From assembly GCF_037893015.1 (NCBI RefSeq), contig NC_133660.1:284391578-284455577 (forward strand): 64,000 nt of DNA, written 5' to 3'. Positions 1 through 10,350 of this stretch are shown here, piece by piece. The notes under the pieces were generated by a model. That model did no database searches, was not told the origin of the DNA, and was given only the letters and a program-made list of their open reading frames with translations. Both the position numbers and the translations under genes were made by a program. Numbering within the stretch: position 1 is the stretch's first letter; the number at the start of each line of letters is the position of its first letter. This DNA is from Macrotis lagotis. Taxonomy: Eukaryota > Chordata > Mammalia > Peramelemorphia > Peramelidae.

Positions 1-119
1 CAAGTCACTTCATCCCATGGCTTGCAAAAAAAAAAAGATGAAGAATTAACTTAATACTACCTTTATATGCTTTTAGAAGAGAAAATAATTTGAAATGCTA
101 CACAAAAAATTATTTAACA

Positions 120-690
120 GTACATTTCCCTTAAGCCAGAAATAGCCCTGTTAGGCCTCTACCCCAAAGAGATAAAAGAAAGAAAAACATCCTATTTATT
201 TAAAAGTATTTACAACAACTCTTTTTGTAGTGGCAGAAAAACTGAAAACTAGAAGAAAGCCCACCAATTAGGGAAGGGTAGAACAAACTGCGGCTTGAAG
301 TCCTGTGGTGTTGTAAGAAGGAAGGAAATCGATGTTTTCAAAGATACATTTTGAAGAGACTTGTGTGACCTGTTGCAGAGGGAAGTGAGCAGAGCCAAGA
401 GGACAGATTATTCTCCTTTATTATCAACATCATAAAAACAAATAAATGTGAACACAATGACCATCTCTGATTAGAGAGGCCCCATTGAGAGAGCAGACAA
501 GAGGAGAGAGGTAATAGCCTTGGAACATAATGGGCCAGACCTCTGGGGACACAGCCAATGGGGGACTTGTGGTACTTGCCTATCTTTATTTATTGAAGGG
601 TTTTTGTTGTTGCTGTTCCTCCAGTGCCAGTGGGGAGAAAAATTAGATTTCTGTTCATTAAAAAATAAGATTTAATTTAAAACAGTTTTT
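120..690 (+). mobile_element. Old L1 LINE relic (ORF2 3' end and 3'UTR)
   Basis: A decayed copy of the L1 ORF2 C-terminal region. In pieces it reads like LLGLYPKEIK followed by a counterpart of the AKNW..KCPS stretch, which is better kept in the younger copy at 1,249. It has many stops and indels. No end repeats were found. The family call is by similarity to the younger copies in the window. Confidence 0.6.
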
Positions 691-719
691 ACTTGGGTTC
701 TCTCAAATGCAGACTACCA

Positions 720-850
720 TTTGCTCTTCCCCACAGTTCTGTGAATTAAGTGCTCCACTATTGTCCCAAGATTAAATGTCTTGTCCTTAACTTGACAGCT
801 AGTATCAGAGGCAGGTTTGTGCTCCATCTATTACACCTAGCTGGCTTTCT
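720..850 (-). repeat. Old tRNA-derived SINE relic
   Basis: Antisense remnants of the SINE body: a cagctagtatcagaggcagg segment, then a gctccatctattacacctagctgg end. Strongly diverged. The MIR or marsupial SINE subfamily cannot be decided by eye. Confidence 0.5.
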
Positions 851-1079
851 TACAAGGGAAACTGAGATAAAGTTCAGACAAAGGCTGTGAGAAAACCAAA
901 CAAAGAAAAAATAACCTCAGTTTCTAGTCATTTATAATCACTCTTGTAATTATCTGCCAACATGAATGACTAAAATTGATTATAAATCTCCTAGAAGTGT
1001 TCATTCATCACAGCCAACAAAGCATTTATGTACAAGGGTAAGAGAAGGCTTCATGAAAGAAATGATATTTGAGTTCCAC

Positions 1080-2070
1080 ACCCAGAAGGCTCACTAACCT
1101 CATCCCCACCTCCTGGCTTCCTTCAGGTCCCAGATAAAATCCCACCTTCAACAGGAAGCTTTGCCTGGTTCCCCTTCATTCTAATTCCAAATCATTCTGT
1201 ATATAACTAACTTATTGTTTGTGTGCTGTTTTCATTAGAATGTAAGTTCCCCTATGCCCAAAGGGCAACAAAAATGTGCATCCCCTTTGACCCAGCAATA
1301 CCACTACTGGGTCTAAAGCCTGAAGAGATGATGAAAAAGGGTAAAAACATCACTTGTACAGAAATATTCCTAGCAGCCCTGTTTGTGGTGGCAAAGAATT
1401 GGAAAGCAAGTAAATGTCCTTCAGTTGGGGAATGGCTTAGCAAACTGTGGTCTATGTATGCCATGGAACACTATTGTTCTATTAGAAACCAGGAGGGACG
1501 GGAATTCAGGGAAGCCTGGAGGGATTTGTATGAACTGATGCTGAGCCGGATGAGCAGAACCAGAAAAACACTGTCCACCCTAACAGCAACATGGGGGCAA
1601 TGATCAACCTTGATGGACTCGCTTACTCCATCAGTGCAGCAATCAGGGACAATTCCGGAGTATCTGCAATGGAGGATACCATCTGTATCCAGACAAAGAA
1701 CTGGGGAGTTTGAACAAAGACCAAGGACTATTACCTTAAATTTAGAAGAAAAAAAACCTGATATCTTATCGTCTGATCTTGCTCTCTCTTATACTTTGTT
1801 TCCTCCTTAAGGATCTGATTTCTCTCTCATCACATTCAATTTGGATTGATGTATACCACGGAAACAATGCAAAGACTGACAAATTGCCTTCTGTGGAGGA
1901 TGGGGGGAGGGAAGTAAGATTGGGGGAAAATTGTAAAACTCAAAATAAATAAAATCTCTAATAAAAGAAAGAATGTAAGTTACCTGAGAGCAGGGAATAT
2001 TTTTCCTTCTCTCTATATCTCCAGTTCTTAGCACCGGAGGCCTGGCAAAGTAGGATCTTAACAAATATCT
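1080..2070 (+). mobile_element. L2 LINE 3' end, split by an L1 insertion
   Basis: Two pieces (about 1,080-1,248 and 1,982-2,070) read together as an L2 3' end: a cttccttcaggtcccagataaaatcccaccttc-type segment, then an agaatgtaagttacctgagagcaggg-type terminus. The L1 at 1,249-1,969 lies between them, flanked by a 12-bp duplication. The L2 is therefore older than the L1. Confidence 0.7.
1249..1969 (+). mobile_element. 5'-truncated L1 LINE (ORF2 C-terminus plus 3'UTR)
   Basis: The open frame at 1,223-1,603 contains the L1 ORF2 C-terminal signature: DPAIPLLGLKPEEM, then IFLAALFVVAKNWKASKCPS, MEHYCSIRNQEG and SRMSRTRKTLSTL. These parallel the human L1 ORF2 DPAIPLLGI, MFIAALF and MEYYSAIK stretches. 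A 3'UTR with a G-rich tract follows, then aaataaataaaatct at the 3' end. Target-site duplication agaatgtaagtt lies at 1,237-1,248 and 1,970-1,981. The element is 5' truncated and has no reverse transcriptase core. Confidence 0.9.
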
Positions 2071-2366
2071 CTGAATCTGAAATATCTAATAAGATCCCTA
2101 AAAGGAAACCCAGCTCTTGAGTAACTGAAAATCTAATAAAGAAACAGAGAATCAATAGCTAATGAAACAAATCTCTCTTCTCTAAGTATAAAGGAAGGCG
2201 GCCACATAGTCCAAATGCTGTTTACTTCAACAGCTATAGTCACTATATCAGATATTTTGACTTCATGGTCTTTCTTAAAAAGCAGGGCTCAATTTCATTG
2301 AGGGGCATGGCAAAGAGAAGGAAAGACTTTCAGAATTAGCTGTAAGATTAAAAACAAGATGCTGGT

Positions 2367-2505
2367 GGGGCAGCTAGGTGGTGCATCGAATAGAGCACCA
2401 GCCCTGGAGTCAGGAGTTCAAATCAAACCTCAGACACTTAATAATTACCTGGCTGTGTGGCCTTGGGCAAGCCACTTAACCCCATTGCCTTGCAAAAAAA
2501 AAAAC
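2367..2505 (+). repeat. tRNA-derived SINE (marsupial SINE1/WSINE type)
   Basis: Complete body from ggggcagctaggtgg through ctggagtcagg and ccttgggcaagccacttaac to the ccttgcaaaa A-tail. The gtacctgag stretch is shortened compared with other copies in the window. Confidence 0.9.
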
Positions 2506-2532
2506 ACACAAGAGCTAAAGAGAAACCACAAG

Positions 2533-2752
2533 AATCAATTTTTAGAAGTTGTCTTAATGTATTACATAGTTATGCTATCTCTAATGTTTTCTTTCTTCCT
2601 TTAGGATCTGATTCTTCTTTCAGAACACACTGAATTTCAATCTATACTATCATGGATGCAAATAGAAAGCCTTTATTAAATTGCCTTCTGCTAGGGGGAG
2701 GGGGAGGAAGAAAAATTATAAAACTCCAAACCTCACAAAAAAACATGATTGG
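2533..2752 (+). mobile_element. L1 3'UTR fragment
   Basis: About 220 bp almost identical to 4,452-4,677, from a gttgtcttaatgtattac segment to aacatgattggt. It is a 5'-truncated L1 tail or a local copy of the other one. It ends without a clear A-tail, merging into unique sequence at a caaaggaaccaag boundary. Confidence 0.65.
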
Positions 2753-3216
2753 TCAAAGGAACCAAGAGAAAAGGGAGTGGACCAATGACAGATTCCCAGA
2801 GAGATCAAGAATAAGGACAGAAAAGGGTCCAGTGGCTGTGGAGATGAGGCTCTTATTTGTGAAAGTGGAATAAGTTGTTTGGACCAAGTAGTGTGACCTG
2901 AAGTAAGATGGAGAACAGGGCTTGATGGGTAAGGGCTGGGAGAAAGGCACCCCTGTTGGGGAGATGCCACTTCTTCAAGGGTCAGCTGGGATGGAGGGAA
3001 CATTTTTTAGATTTGGGAGTTCCAAGTCTGTCTTTTAGACCCAGGGGAAAGATGAATGGGATCAGGTGAGTGATGAAATATGCACACGGGTCCAGAGGCT
3101 CCAGAAGTGCAACCAACAGTGTGTGGCCACTGGAGGACACTCCTCTCCCCAACAAGTCAAGCTGAGCCTTGTTTCCTCAAAGTCAGGTACCCACTGGTTA
3201 AAACTGTACCCAGGAG

Positions 3217-3361
3217 GGGCGGCTAGGTGGCACAGCACTGGCCCTGGAGTCAGGAGGACCTGAGTTCAAATGTGACCTCAGACACTTAATAATGACCTAG
3301 CTGTGGGGCCTTGGGCAAGTCACTTAACCCCACTGCCTTGCAAAAACCTAACAAAAAAAAA
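3217..3361 (+). repeat. tRNA-derived SINE with target-site duplication
   Basis: Full SINE body with A-tail. It is flanked by tgtacccaggag at 3,205-3,216 and 3,365-3,376. The same 12-mer occurs a third time at 4,739-4,750, where it ends the neighbouring chimeric insertion, so two insertions used one site. Confidence 0.9.
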
Positions 3362-3376
3362 GATTGTACCCAGGAG

Positions 3377-4363
3377 AAACCCAAAGAACTCTTACATTTT
3401 CTGATGCCATGGAGTTTCCTCCTGTGATTTCCTTTACAAATGGGCTTTGTAGTCCCCGAGCCAGGTCACCTGGGATCCTCCGCCCTCTGCCTGACAGGGG
3501 CTGCTCTGGAGCTGGTATAACTAAGGTTTACATCACCACAAGAACAAACAGCATGGCAGCAATCCCGTCCAGCGGTTCACTTGGAGCAACCCATGATTAC
3601 TACCAAAGGTATCTGGGTTCTACTTCCAGCAGCAGCTCCTGTGGAAGTGCTGAATACTCTGGGGAAGTGATTCCCCCACCATCCAGGTCTTCTAAATCAG
3701 ACCCAGGCCACAAGCTTCTTCTTTGGAAAGTCGAATCATCCATTCGTGACAACTGTACTGGAATCTCCAGAGAACTCAGGGACTTTCCAGGTTTCATGGC
3801 ACGATCACCTGTGACCTGGCTCAGAAGGCCATGAGGAAGCAGCATGTCAGTGAGCCCAGGAAAACCAACACGGGGCCTTCTGCATGAGCAGCAGAACCCT
3901 CCTTGCTAATCCGCCCATTTCTGAAGTGTACTAGGCATCAGAGCCCATTTCCCCCTCCCCTTTCCTCTCCCACCTATTCCCTTAGAACAGACAGGCTGCT
4001 CAAGTGGAGAAGTAATTGTGTTGTGTGTGTGTGGTTTTTTTAAAGGAAAACAAAAGCAAAACACCAAAAATCAAGCAAAAGAAACCAGTTTGGGTTTTTT
4101 ACTACATGAATCACCCATGTGCTTCCAGCAGTCTCAATAACTTTTGTTTACTTTACTCTCAACAGAAACAAATAAACTTTGCGCAGCCTTTTTTTATTTT
4201 TTTTAGTTTTTGCAAGGCAATGGGGTTAAGTGATTTGCCCAAGGCCACAACAGCTAGGTAATTAAGTGTTGAGGCCAGATTTGAACTCTGGGACTCCTGA
4301 CTCAAGGGCCAGTGCTCTACTGCACCACCTAGCCACCCTCTGAGCAGCCTTTTAAAAAAAAAA
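3377..4363 (+). pseudogene. PPDPF: Processed pseudogene of PPDPF
   Basis: An intronless copy of the PPDPF mRNA (pancreatic progenitor cell differentiation and proliferation factor). The frame from ATG 3,553 reads MAAIPSSGSLGATHDYYQRY, then LGSTSSSSSCGSAEYSGE, very close to the human N-terminus. After PGH the WWAS codons are missing and the frame shifts, so the FFFGKS motif is lost from frame. The 5' part (3,377-3,552) looks like 5'UTR. The 3'UTR ends with aataaacttt, a gcagcc segment and a pure A run (4,354-4,363), interrupted by an antisense SINE at 4,191-4,338. A shared 15-bp target duplication encloses this copy together with the L1 tail that follows. Confidence 0.88.
4191..4338 (-). repeat. 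SINE inserted in the PPDPF pseudogene 3' end
   Basis: Antisense tRNA-derived SINE from its poly-T to cacctagccaccc. It duplicates gcagcctt (4,183-4,190 and 4,344-4,351) inside the pseudogene's terminal segment and so postdates it. Confidence 0.9.
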
Positions 4364-4735
4364 TTGGAGCCAGGAGACAATTTTAGGGGACCTAGGATGG
4401 AGAATCCCATCTGTATCCAGAGAAGAAACCGTGGAGTTTGAATGAAGACCAAAACTTCAATTTTTAGAAGTTGTCTTAATGTATTACATAGTTATGCTAT
4501 CTCTAATGTTTTCTTTCTTCCTTTAGGATCTGATTCTTCTCTCAGAACACACTGAATTTCAATCTATACTATCACGGATGCAAATAGAAAGCCTTTTATT
4601 AAATTGCCTTCTGCTGGGGGGAGGGGGAAGAAAAATTATAAAACTCTAAACCTCACAAAAAAACATGATTGGTAGAAATTACCATTGTATGGAATTGGAA
4701 AACAAATAAAATAATTATATAATTTTAAAAAAAAA
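4364..4735 (+). mobile_element. L1 3' end joined to the PPDPF retrocopy
   Basis: L1 3'UTR sequence, starting near a caggagacaatttt segment that matches other L1 copies here. It runs to an aataaaataattat-rich tail and A run. It begins directly after the pseudogene poly(A) and ends at gattgtacccaggag (4,736-4,750), which repeats 3,362-3,376. Confidence 0.8.
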
Positions 4736-4750
4736 GATTGTACCCAGGAG

Positions 4751-5002
4751 CTGGCAGTGAGTGGATCCCCCAGGAGTTAAAAATACCCTCCATTTGCCAG
4801 TCAAGATCCCCACACCAAAAAGAAACTCCCACACTTGCACTGCTACCCACATCATCTGCTGTTCTATTTATGACCTATGGGTATGACTCCATACATGGCT
4901 GGTCTGCCAATATGTCCCATAGAGTGTAGCCTCCCCGAGGGCAGACCCCAAGATGGCACCTGGTAGACAAAGAAAGCAGAAAAGAGAATTGAGAGACAGA
5001 AT
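4751..5002. other. Unique spacer downstream of PRDX5
   Basis: No gene, RNA or clear repeat recognised. It lies just beyond the PRDX5 poly(A) signal. Confidence 0.5.
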
Positions 5003-5012
5003 ATTGAAATAT

Positions 5013-5018
5013 TTTATT
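5013..5018 (-). terminator. PRDX5: PRDX5 poly(A) signal
   Basis: AATAAA on the minus strand, about 120 bp after the PRDX5 stop codon. Confidence 0.8.
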
Positions 5019-5135
5019 GCAGAATCTCAAAGAGTGTTGCCCAGAAAGGTAGCAGCCTCCATGCTGATTCTGCAGTTCTTTTCTAAGCCTCCCTGTGGAG
5101 AAAGCCCAGAGCCCAGAGCTGGTCTCACACTGGCT

Positions 5136-6996
5136 TCAAAGCTGGGACAGAAGGTTTGAGGCAAGACTGCAGGTAAGCCCCGTCCCATCGGGTTCCACAT
5201 TCAGAGCTTTCACAACACCATCCTGCACCACCATGGAGAACCTGTAGACAGATGGTCACAGGGAGTCAGGGAACACACGCGATGCTGGGGGACACAGTTT
5301 GGGAAGTGTCAGAGCCTGGGAGTGGCTACAAAGGTCAATGAGGGAAGTGGCATCATGGAACATGCAGGACCCAGAGGGGCAAGGCTGGGGATTATCAGAG
5401 TCTGGGAGGGGCTCCTAGCAGAAGGTTCTATAGACCTCACCTCTTCAGACGACGATTCCCAAACAGGGACACAAGAGAGTCATCCAGTAACAGATCTGTT
5501 GCCTGTAAAAGTGGAAAAGGAAATGACCAAATGGGGAAGAGGGCCAAGGTCACCAAGGCTTTACCCTCCTCCAAGACTGGTCCCTTATACACCACCACTT
5601 GGTGGCCAAAGCCTTGCTTTCTTAGGAACTTTTTCGTTTAGCTCTCTCATTTCACAGACCCCAAAACGAGAAGGGATGGGCCTGCCATCACACAGCTAGA
5701 AAGTGACTGTGATCAAATTGGGATATGACCTCAAATCACCTGACTGCGTCCTGCCTCTCCCAGCACTGAGCCAGGCCCCAAGGGTCCCCAATTCCCAACT
5801 GTGATGTTGCCTCCTCTTTCGCACATTAGTCCCCAAAAGTGATAGCAAACATTTACCTTCCCAAAGGCCCCCGTGGGGTCAGCCAGAAGCCGAACCTAGA
5901 GATAGCAGATGGAGGAGCGGGGTGTCAGCTTTGTCCTCAGCCCCTCCTTTTAATCAGTCCCCACCCCAGTCCAAACTCCCTCTTCTAGGGTCTCACCTTC
6001 CCTGAAGCTTTTTGTGAGAGGCCCCACTGACTAGCGACAAAGACATCATTAACAGTGATGCAGGCCACCACCTCAGCCCCCTTGGACTTCAGGGCATCAG
6101 CTTGCTCCACAAATCCAGGCAGGTGGGTCTGGGGAAGGAGAACACAAGGGTTAGCAGCCCATATCCTATTCTCCTATTTCACCCTTCCTTCTCCCTCCTC
6201 CCAGTTCCTCCAACCCCTTCCTCAGAATGGTGTCATTTTTCTCTACCCAGAGAGTGGAAAGGGACTGTACTTCACCCCCAAAACAAGGACGCATCCCTTC
6301 TCCAGTGATAGGAACCTCAATACCCCAAGGGAGCTAGTTCTTTATTGTTAGGCATCGTTCCCTTACCTTGGAACAACCGGGCGTGAAAGCTCCGGGGACC
6401 CCAAAGAGCACCCCTTTCTTGCCTTTGAACAGTTCTGCCAGGTTCACCTTCTTGCTTGGTTCTCCCTCAAATACCTCCACAGAGGGAAGGGCATCACCCA
6501 CCTGGGGGGGGGGGGGGAGAAAGCTCAGAGTTAGAAAGATGCCGGACCTTGATGGGGAGTCAGCCTCTGAAACTGGGACTGTGAAGGGAAATTCCCCAGG
6601 ACAGTTTCCTGGTCCCTTCCCTGTCCACAGCCCGTCCCCATCCAAGGAGAGTTTAAATTTCCAGGAAGTTAGGTTCTCTGCCTTGGGCATAAAGAAGACA
6701 GCTGGGGACTTGGGAGTTTATTCTGTGACCAAGTAGGTGTTGCATAATCCGAATTAATAGCTTCTGTGGGGCAAGAGCAAAGTCTGTGTTCTGGGAAAAG
6801 AGTGGGATGGAGTTGGGAGGGGCAGCAAGGCTGAAGTCTGGAAAGAAGAGGCCCTAGTCTGGCCAGCATCTGGGGGCTGCCCCGTAGAGTCCCCTGGAGG
6901 ATGCTGTGGCCCGGTGGGGACCAGAGTATCTGGCTTTGGGAAGAATGGTAGGGGAAACGATTGGGACCATGTCTCCAAACACAGTTTAAATCTCTT

Positions 6997-7032
<36 letters not shown>

Positions 7033-7832
7033 CTGATCTCAACCTCAAGGGTCAGAGGGAGACGGATAGGCCAGGCAGTAATTTGATCCAGAGACAGACT
7101 GGGGGAAAGAAAACCATTAATTATTTGTCCAAGTAACTAGTGGTGGGGGAGAACTGCGGAGATTTAGGCATTTAGGATCTTGGAAGCGCCTCTACCACCC
7201 GAATCACTGGTCTGGGGGGTCGGGGCTACACTGGATGGGGCCCAGAGACAGACTGGACAGGAGATGCCCAGGCTAGGCCGGATGAAGGCGGGGACAGGAG
7301 TCTAAACCAGGTCAGGATGCCCCAGGGCGGCTCTGCGGCACGCTCCCTCGACTCTCCCCTGCAAAGCCGGGAAGATTGCCGGCCTCAGCGTCCTCGCCTG
7401 TCCGAGGCGGCGCTCGGGGCCATCTGCGGGCACGGACACCCCCTGCCCCCGGCAGCCGCTGGAACACTGCGGACCGAGGGCCCCCGGGTGCCAGCCCAGA
7501 CCACCGGGAGGCGGCCGCCAAGGGCGGAGGGTGGGCGGGACCAGGCCCCGAGGGGGAGGGGGTCGCTGCCACGGAGGGTCCTGAGGGCATCAGTCCACGA
7601 GTGGGTCGTCGACGCGGGGGACGGAGCTGGGGTCAGAGGGCAAGGGCCGCCAAGGTCAAAGTCGAGGCCCGGGCCCGAGGCTCACCTTGATCGGGGCCAT
7701 GGCTGCGGGTGCGCTGCGCAGGGTCCGGACCGCCGCGACTCGGGAGTTCTGGGCGGCCCAGGCTGCTCCCGATGCCCCTTTAAGCGCGGGCCCCGCGCGG
7801 CGCCCGAGGGCGAGCAGCCCGGCCGGCCCCAT
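5136..7832 (-). CDS. PRDX5: Peroxiredoxin-5, mitochondrial/peroxisomal
   Basis: Thioredoxin-dependent atypical 2-Cys peroxidase that reduces H2O2, alkyl hydroperoxides and peroxynitrite. Six coding exons: 7686-7832, 6367-6501, 5997-6128, 5857-5895, 5441-5502 and 5136-5241, all with GT-AG borders and matching phases, giving 206 aa (human 214). The peroxidatic Cys is in PGAFTPGCSK. The second Cys is in VVACITVND and the resolving Cys in GTGLTCSLAS. The C-terminal SQL is a type 1 peroxisome signal. The start at 7,832 adds 44 residues rich in Arg and Ala and lacking acids (MGPAGLLALGRRAGPALKGA onward), a mitochondrial presequence. The internal MAPIK start (7,700) would give the short cytosolic/peroxisomal form, as known in mammals. 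The acceptor of exon 2 follows a run of 14 C. Confidence 0.95.
6999..7029. repeat. (CA)n microsatellite
   Basis: About 14 uninterrupted CA units in PRDX5 intron 1. Confidence 0.95.
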
Positions 7833-7839
7833 CCCCGCC

Positions 7840-8130
7840 CGGCTCCGCGTCGGCCCCGCCCCCGGACGCGGCCCCGCCCCGCAGGGCTCCTCATCTACGT
7901 GTGGGCGGGGCCAGGGGGCTCGGAGCCACTCAGCTCCCGAGCATGGGGAAGCGAGGGGCGGGCCCTCCACGGGACGGCCGGCGGCCTCGAGGCAAGGGAC
8001 GCGCCTTCTCATTGGCGGAGCGCGGAAGGGGGCGGGGCCCGGCCCTATGGAGCTCGCCGCTCATTGGCCCGGCCGCGCCATTCTCTCTCCCAGGCTGGCC
8101 CGAGCCGCGGAGCGGCGCAGCGGTTGAGGG
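7840..8130 (-). promoter_or_regulatory. PRDX5: PRDX5 CpG-island promoter
   Basis: Very G+C-rich, CpG-dense sequence upstream of the PRDX5 start. Two ATTGG (inverted CCAAT) boxes lie near 8,010 and 8,063, correctly oriented for minus-strand transcription, with several GGGCGG Sp1-type boxes. There is no TATA box. The start site itself is inferred. Confidence 0.6.
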
Positions 8131-8564
8131 GTGACGGACGCGCGGCGCGGCGGAGGGAGGGCCGGAGCCCCCCGGGCTGCTCCCCGCAGCCCCCTGGCAG
8201 CGGCCCTTCCCGCGGCGCCGCCTCCCCGGCCCCTCCGCCCCTCTACACTGCTGCGCGGCTTCTCCACTGCCTGCTTCTGCCGGGCCGGGCCCGCTGCCTC
8301 CATTCAGCCTCTCCGGACCCTCCCCGCCCCACAGAGCTGCAGTGGTGCCCCAAGAGCCGCCCCGAATCCTGCGCCTTGTGCTCAGAGTCCTTCCTGCCCC
8401 GGCCCGATCCCTCCCACCTTTCCGGTCCTGAGACGAGCCCCAGCCAAGGAGCCTCCTCCAAGTGTCCTTCCGGGGTCTCCACAGGGTCATCTTTTAACCT
8501 TATGCAAAGGTCCGAGAAGCAGCACTTGGAGTATTAGAAGCATGCCTTGTAACTATGGGAAGGG

Positions 8565-8706
8565 CTATCCTTGGGTGGCTAGAGCCCCGGCCCTGGAGTC
8601 AGGAGGACTGAGTTCAAATCCGGCCTCAGACACTTCATAATGACCTGGCTGTGTGGCCTTGGGCGAGCCACTGAACCCCACTGCCTTGCAAAATCTGAAA
8701 ATAAAA
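8565..8706 (+). repeat. tRNA-derived SINE
   Basis: SINE body from gggtggctagagcc to the ccttgcaaaatctgaaaataaaa tail. Moderately diverged, between PRDX5 and TRMT112. Confidence 0.85.
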
Positions 8707-10000
8707 CGGTCTGTCCTTCTGGTAGTGCCAGTTTCTGACCTCCAGACCCACAATCATATGTCTGAGATCATTTCTTCTCTCTTCCTTCCTCTATTTCCCC
8801 TCCATAAAGGAGAGTATGTCAGATGCCTCTTTGTTAGAGTATCTCCCAATGCAGACCACTGTGCCAGCAGTGTCCACTTCAATGCCAACTTGCCTGGGAG
8901 AGAGAGCCCTCGTCTCATGAATTCTTTCTCAGACCAGTGCCAACCCCAATATTATGGTGGTGCAAACCCCAACATTCTCTTTGCGTGCTGTCCCCTGTGC
9001 CCAATTCTTAGACAAAATCTGAGGAACCTGCTAGGAGCCAGGCCCTGTGTGGAGCACTGAGATACCGAGAAAGGAAAGACCATCTCTGCTCTCCCCAAGT
9101 TTACAATCCAATGGGGCAAGACAGCAAACAAACTAGGCACCAGAAAAATTGGAGAGAAGCAGTGGAAGGGTGGGGCACGAAAGCCAGGAGAGGCAGAGAA
9201 GAGAAGAGAAGAGAAGAGAAGAGAAGAGAAGAGAAGCAGCTCAGACAGGCTGAGTCAGAAGAGGGAGGGTCTTCTTCAAGGTCACTGCCCCTGCATCAAA
9301 GACCAGCAGGTTGGGAGCAGCTTTGGACACCATTTTGTATCTGCCCCTGGAGGCAACGTGATGTGATGTTAGTGCTTCCTGACATCAGGGAGGAGATGCC
9401 ACAAGGAACACAGGAGTGGGGGCTGTGCTAAGCCCCCAGCCTCACTTTCTCCTCCAGTCATCTGGGTCCGGTGGCCAGAGAGGAAGCAGGACTGGAGCTG
9501 GCACCGGCCGCGGGGCAGTCAGCCTGAAGTGACTTGCCCAAGGTCACTCGGCTAGAACCTCAGGTCCTGACTCCAGGGCTGGGGCTCTTTCCACCGCACC
9601 CCCAGTTGCCCTTATTGGAGCCTCGTGGTCAGACCCAGGCAGTCACTGGCGGCCGAGTTCAGTCATGTCCCACCCGGGACCCCAGGTCGGGCTTTCTTGG
9701 CAAAGAGGGGTTTCGCGTTTCCTTCTGCAGCATCTTCCAAGTAAGGAGACTGCAGCGAGCGGGGGTCCTTCAGGCTGCGCTGCGCCCCCCTCCCCCCGGG
9801 CTGCACTCAGCAGCTATCCCGTTACGGGGACAGTGTACGGCTCAGGGCCAAATGGCCAGCAGGAAGAATTCGAACTCGGGACCGCGTCTTCGCTTCCCCC
9901 CTTCCCCGCAGTCTTCACTCCGCCACCTAGGAGCCAACGCGCATGCCCCGACGTGGAGGCCCCCGAAGTGCACCTGCAGCATGGCGGAGGCGAGGCCCGG
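8707..10000. other. PRDX5-TRMT112 intergenic region
   Basis: No gene recognised. It holds a GAGAA pentanucleotide array and a MIR-like antisense fragment near 9,525-9,605 (acttgcccaaggtcactcgg). Confidence 0.5.
9196..9236. repeat. (GAGAA)n pentanucleotide repeat
   Basis: About eight perfect tandem copies of an AGAAG/GAGAA unit. Confidence 0.95.
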
Positions 10001-10009
10001 TGTATGAGG

Positions 10010-10345
10010 ACGCATGCGCGCACCCGCCCAACCCGCGCTTGGGCCCGCCCTCTTGCAGTATCAGGAAGCTTCGCCCCGGGCTCCGGCTTGGAGGCATCTG
10101 CGCATGCGCATCTGGCTCTCCCTGTGTGGTTTGGCCCTGGGGGCGGGAAAACGAGAAGTTTCCGGAACTAAAAGCCGTGAGGAGGCAGCAACATCCGGTT
10201 TGGGAAAGGGCGTCCCACCTCTTCCGGAAGGGGCCCGGGATGGGGGGGGAAGGGTCTTCGGTCCGAGGGGGAAGGGAAGCGAGAAGAGACGGAAGTGACG
10301 GCGGCTCAGTTCCGGTTCCTGTCCCGCCGCGGCTGCGCGCGCAAG
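10010..10345 (+). promoter_or_regulatory. TRMT112: TRMT112 promoter: NRF1 palindrome and ETS cluster
   Basis: A perfect NRF1-type palindrome TGCGCATGCGCA lies at 10,099-10,110. ETS/GABP cores follow near 10,158 (tttccgga), 10,195 (catccggt), 10,221 (cttccggaag), 10,289 (acggaagtg) and 10,308 (agttccgg). The last is about 40 bp before the ATG. This TATA-less NRF1/ETS layout is usual for housekeeping translation and mitochondrial genes. The role is inferred from motifs. Confidence 0.7.
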
Positions 10346-10350
10346 CTGGG

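Noticed and set aside
1-5000. Search for CCDC88B, the next human neighbour of PRDX5
   Set aside because: No exon-like match was seen. The gene, if present, lies outside the window.
7317-8537. A 406-codon plus-strand open frame in the PRDX5 promoter
   Set aside because: Its composition (Arg, Pro, Gly, Ala) is that of a CpG island read in an arbitrary frame. It spans PRDX5 exon 1 antisense and has no recognisable domain.
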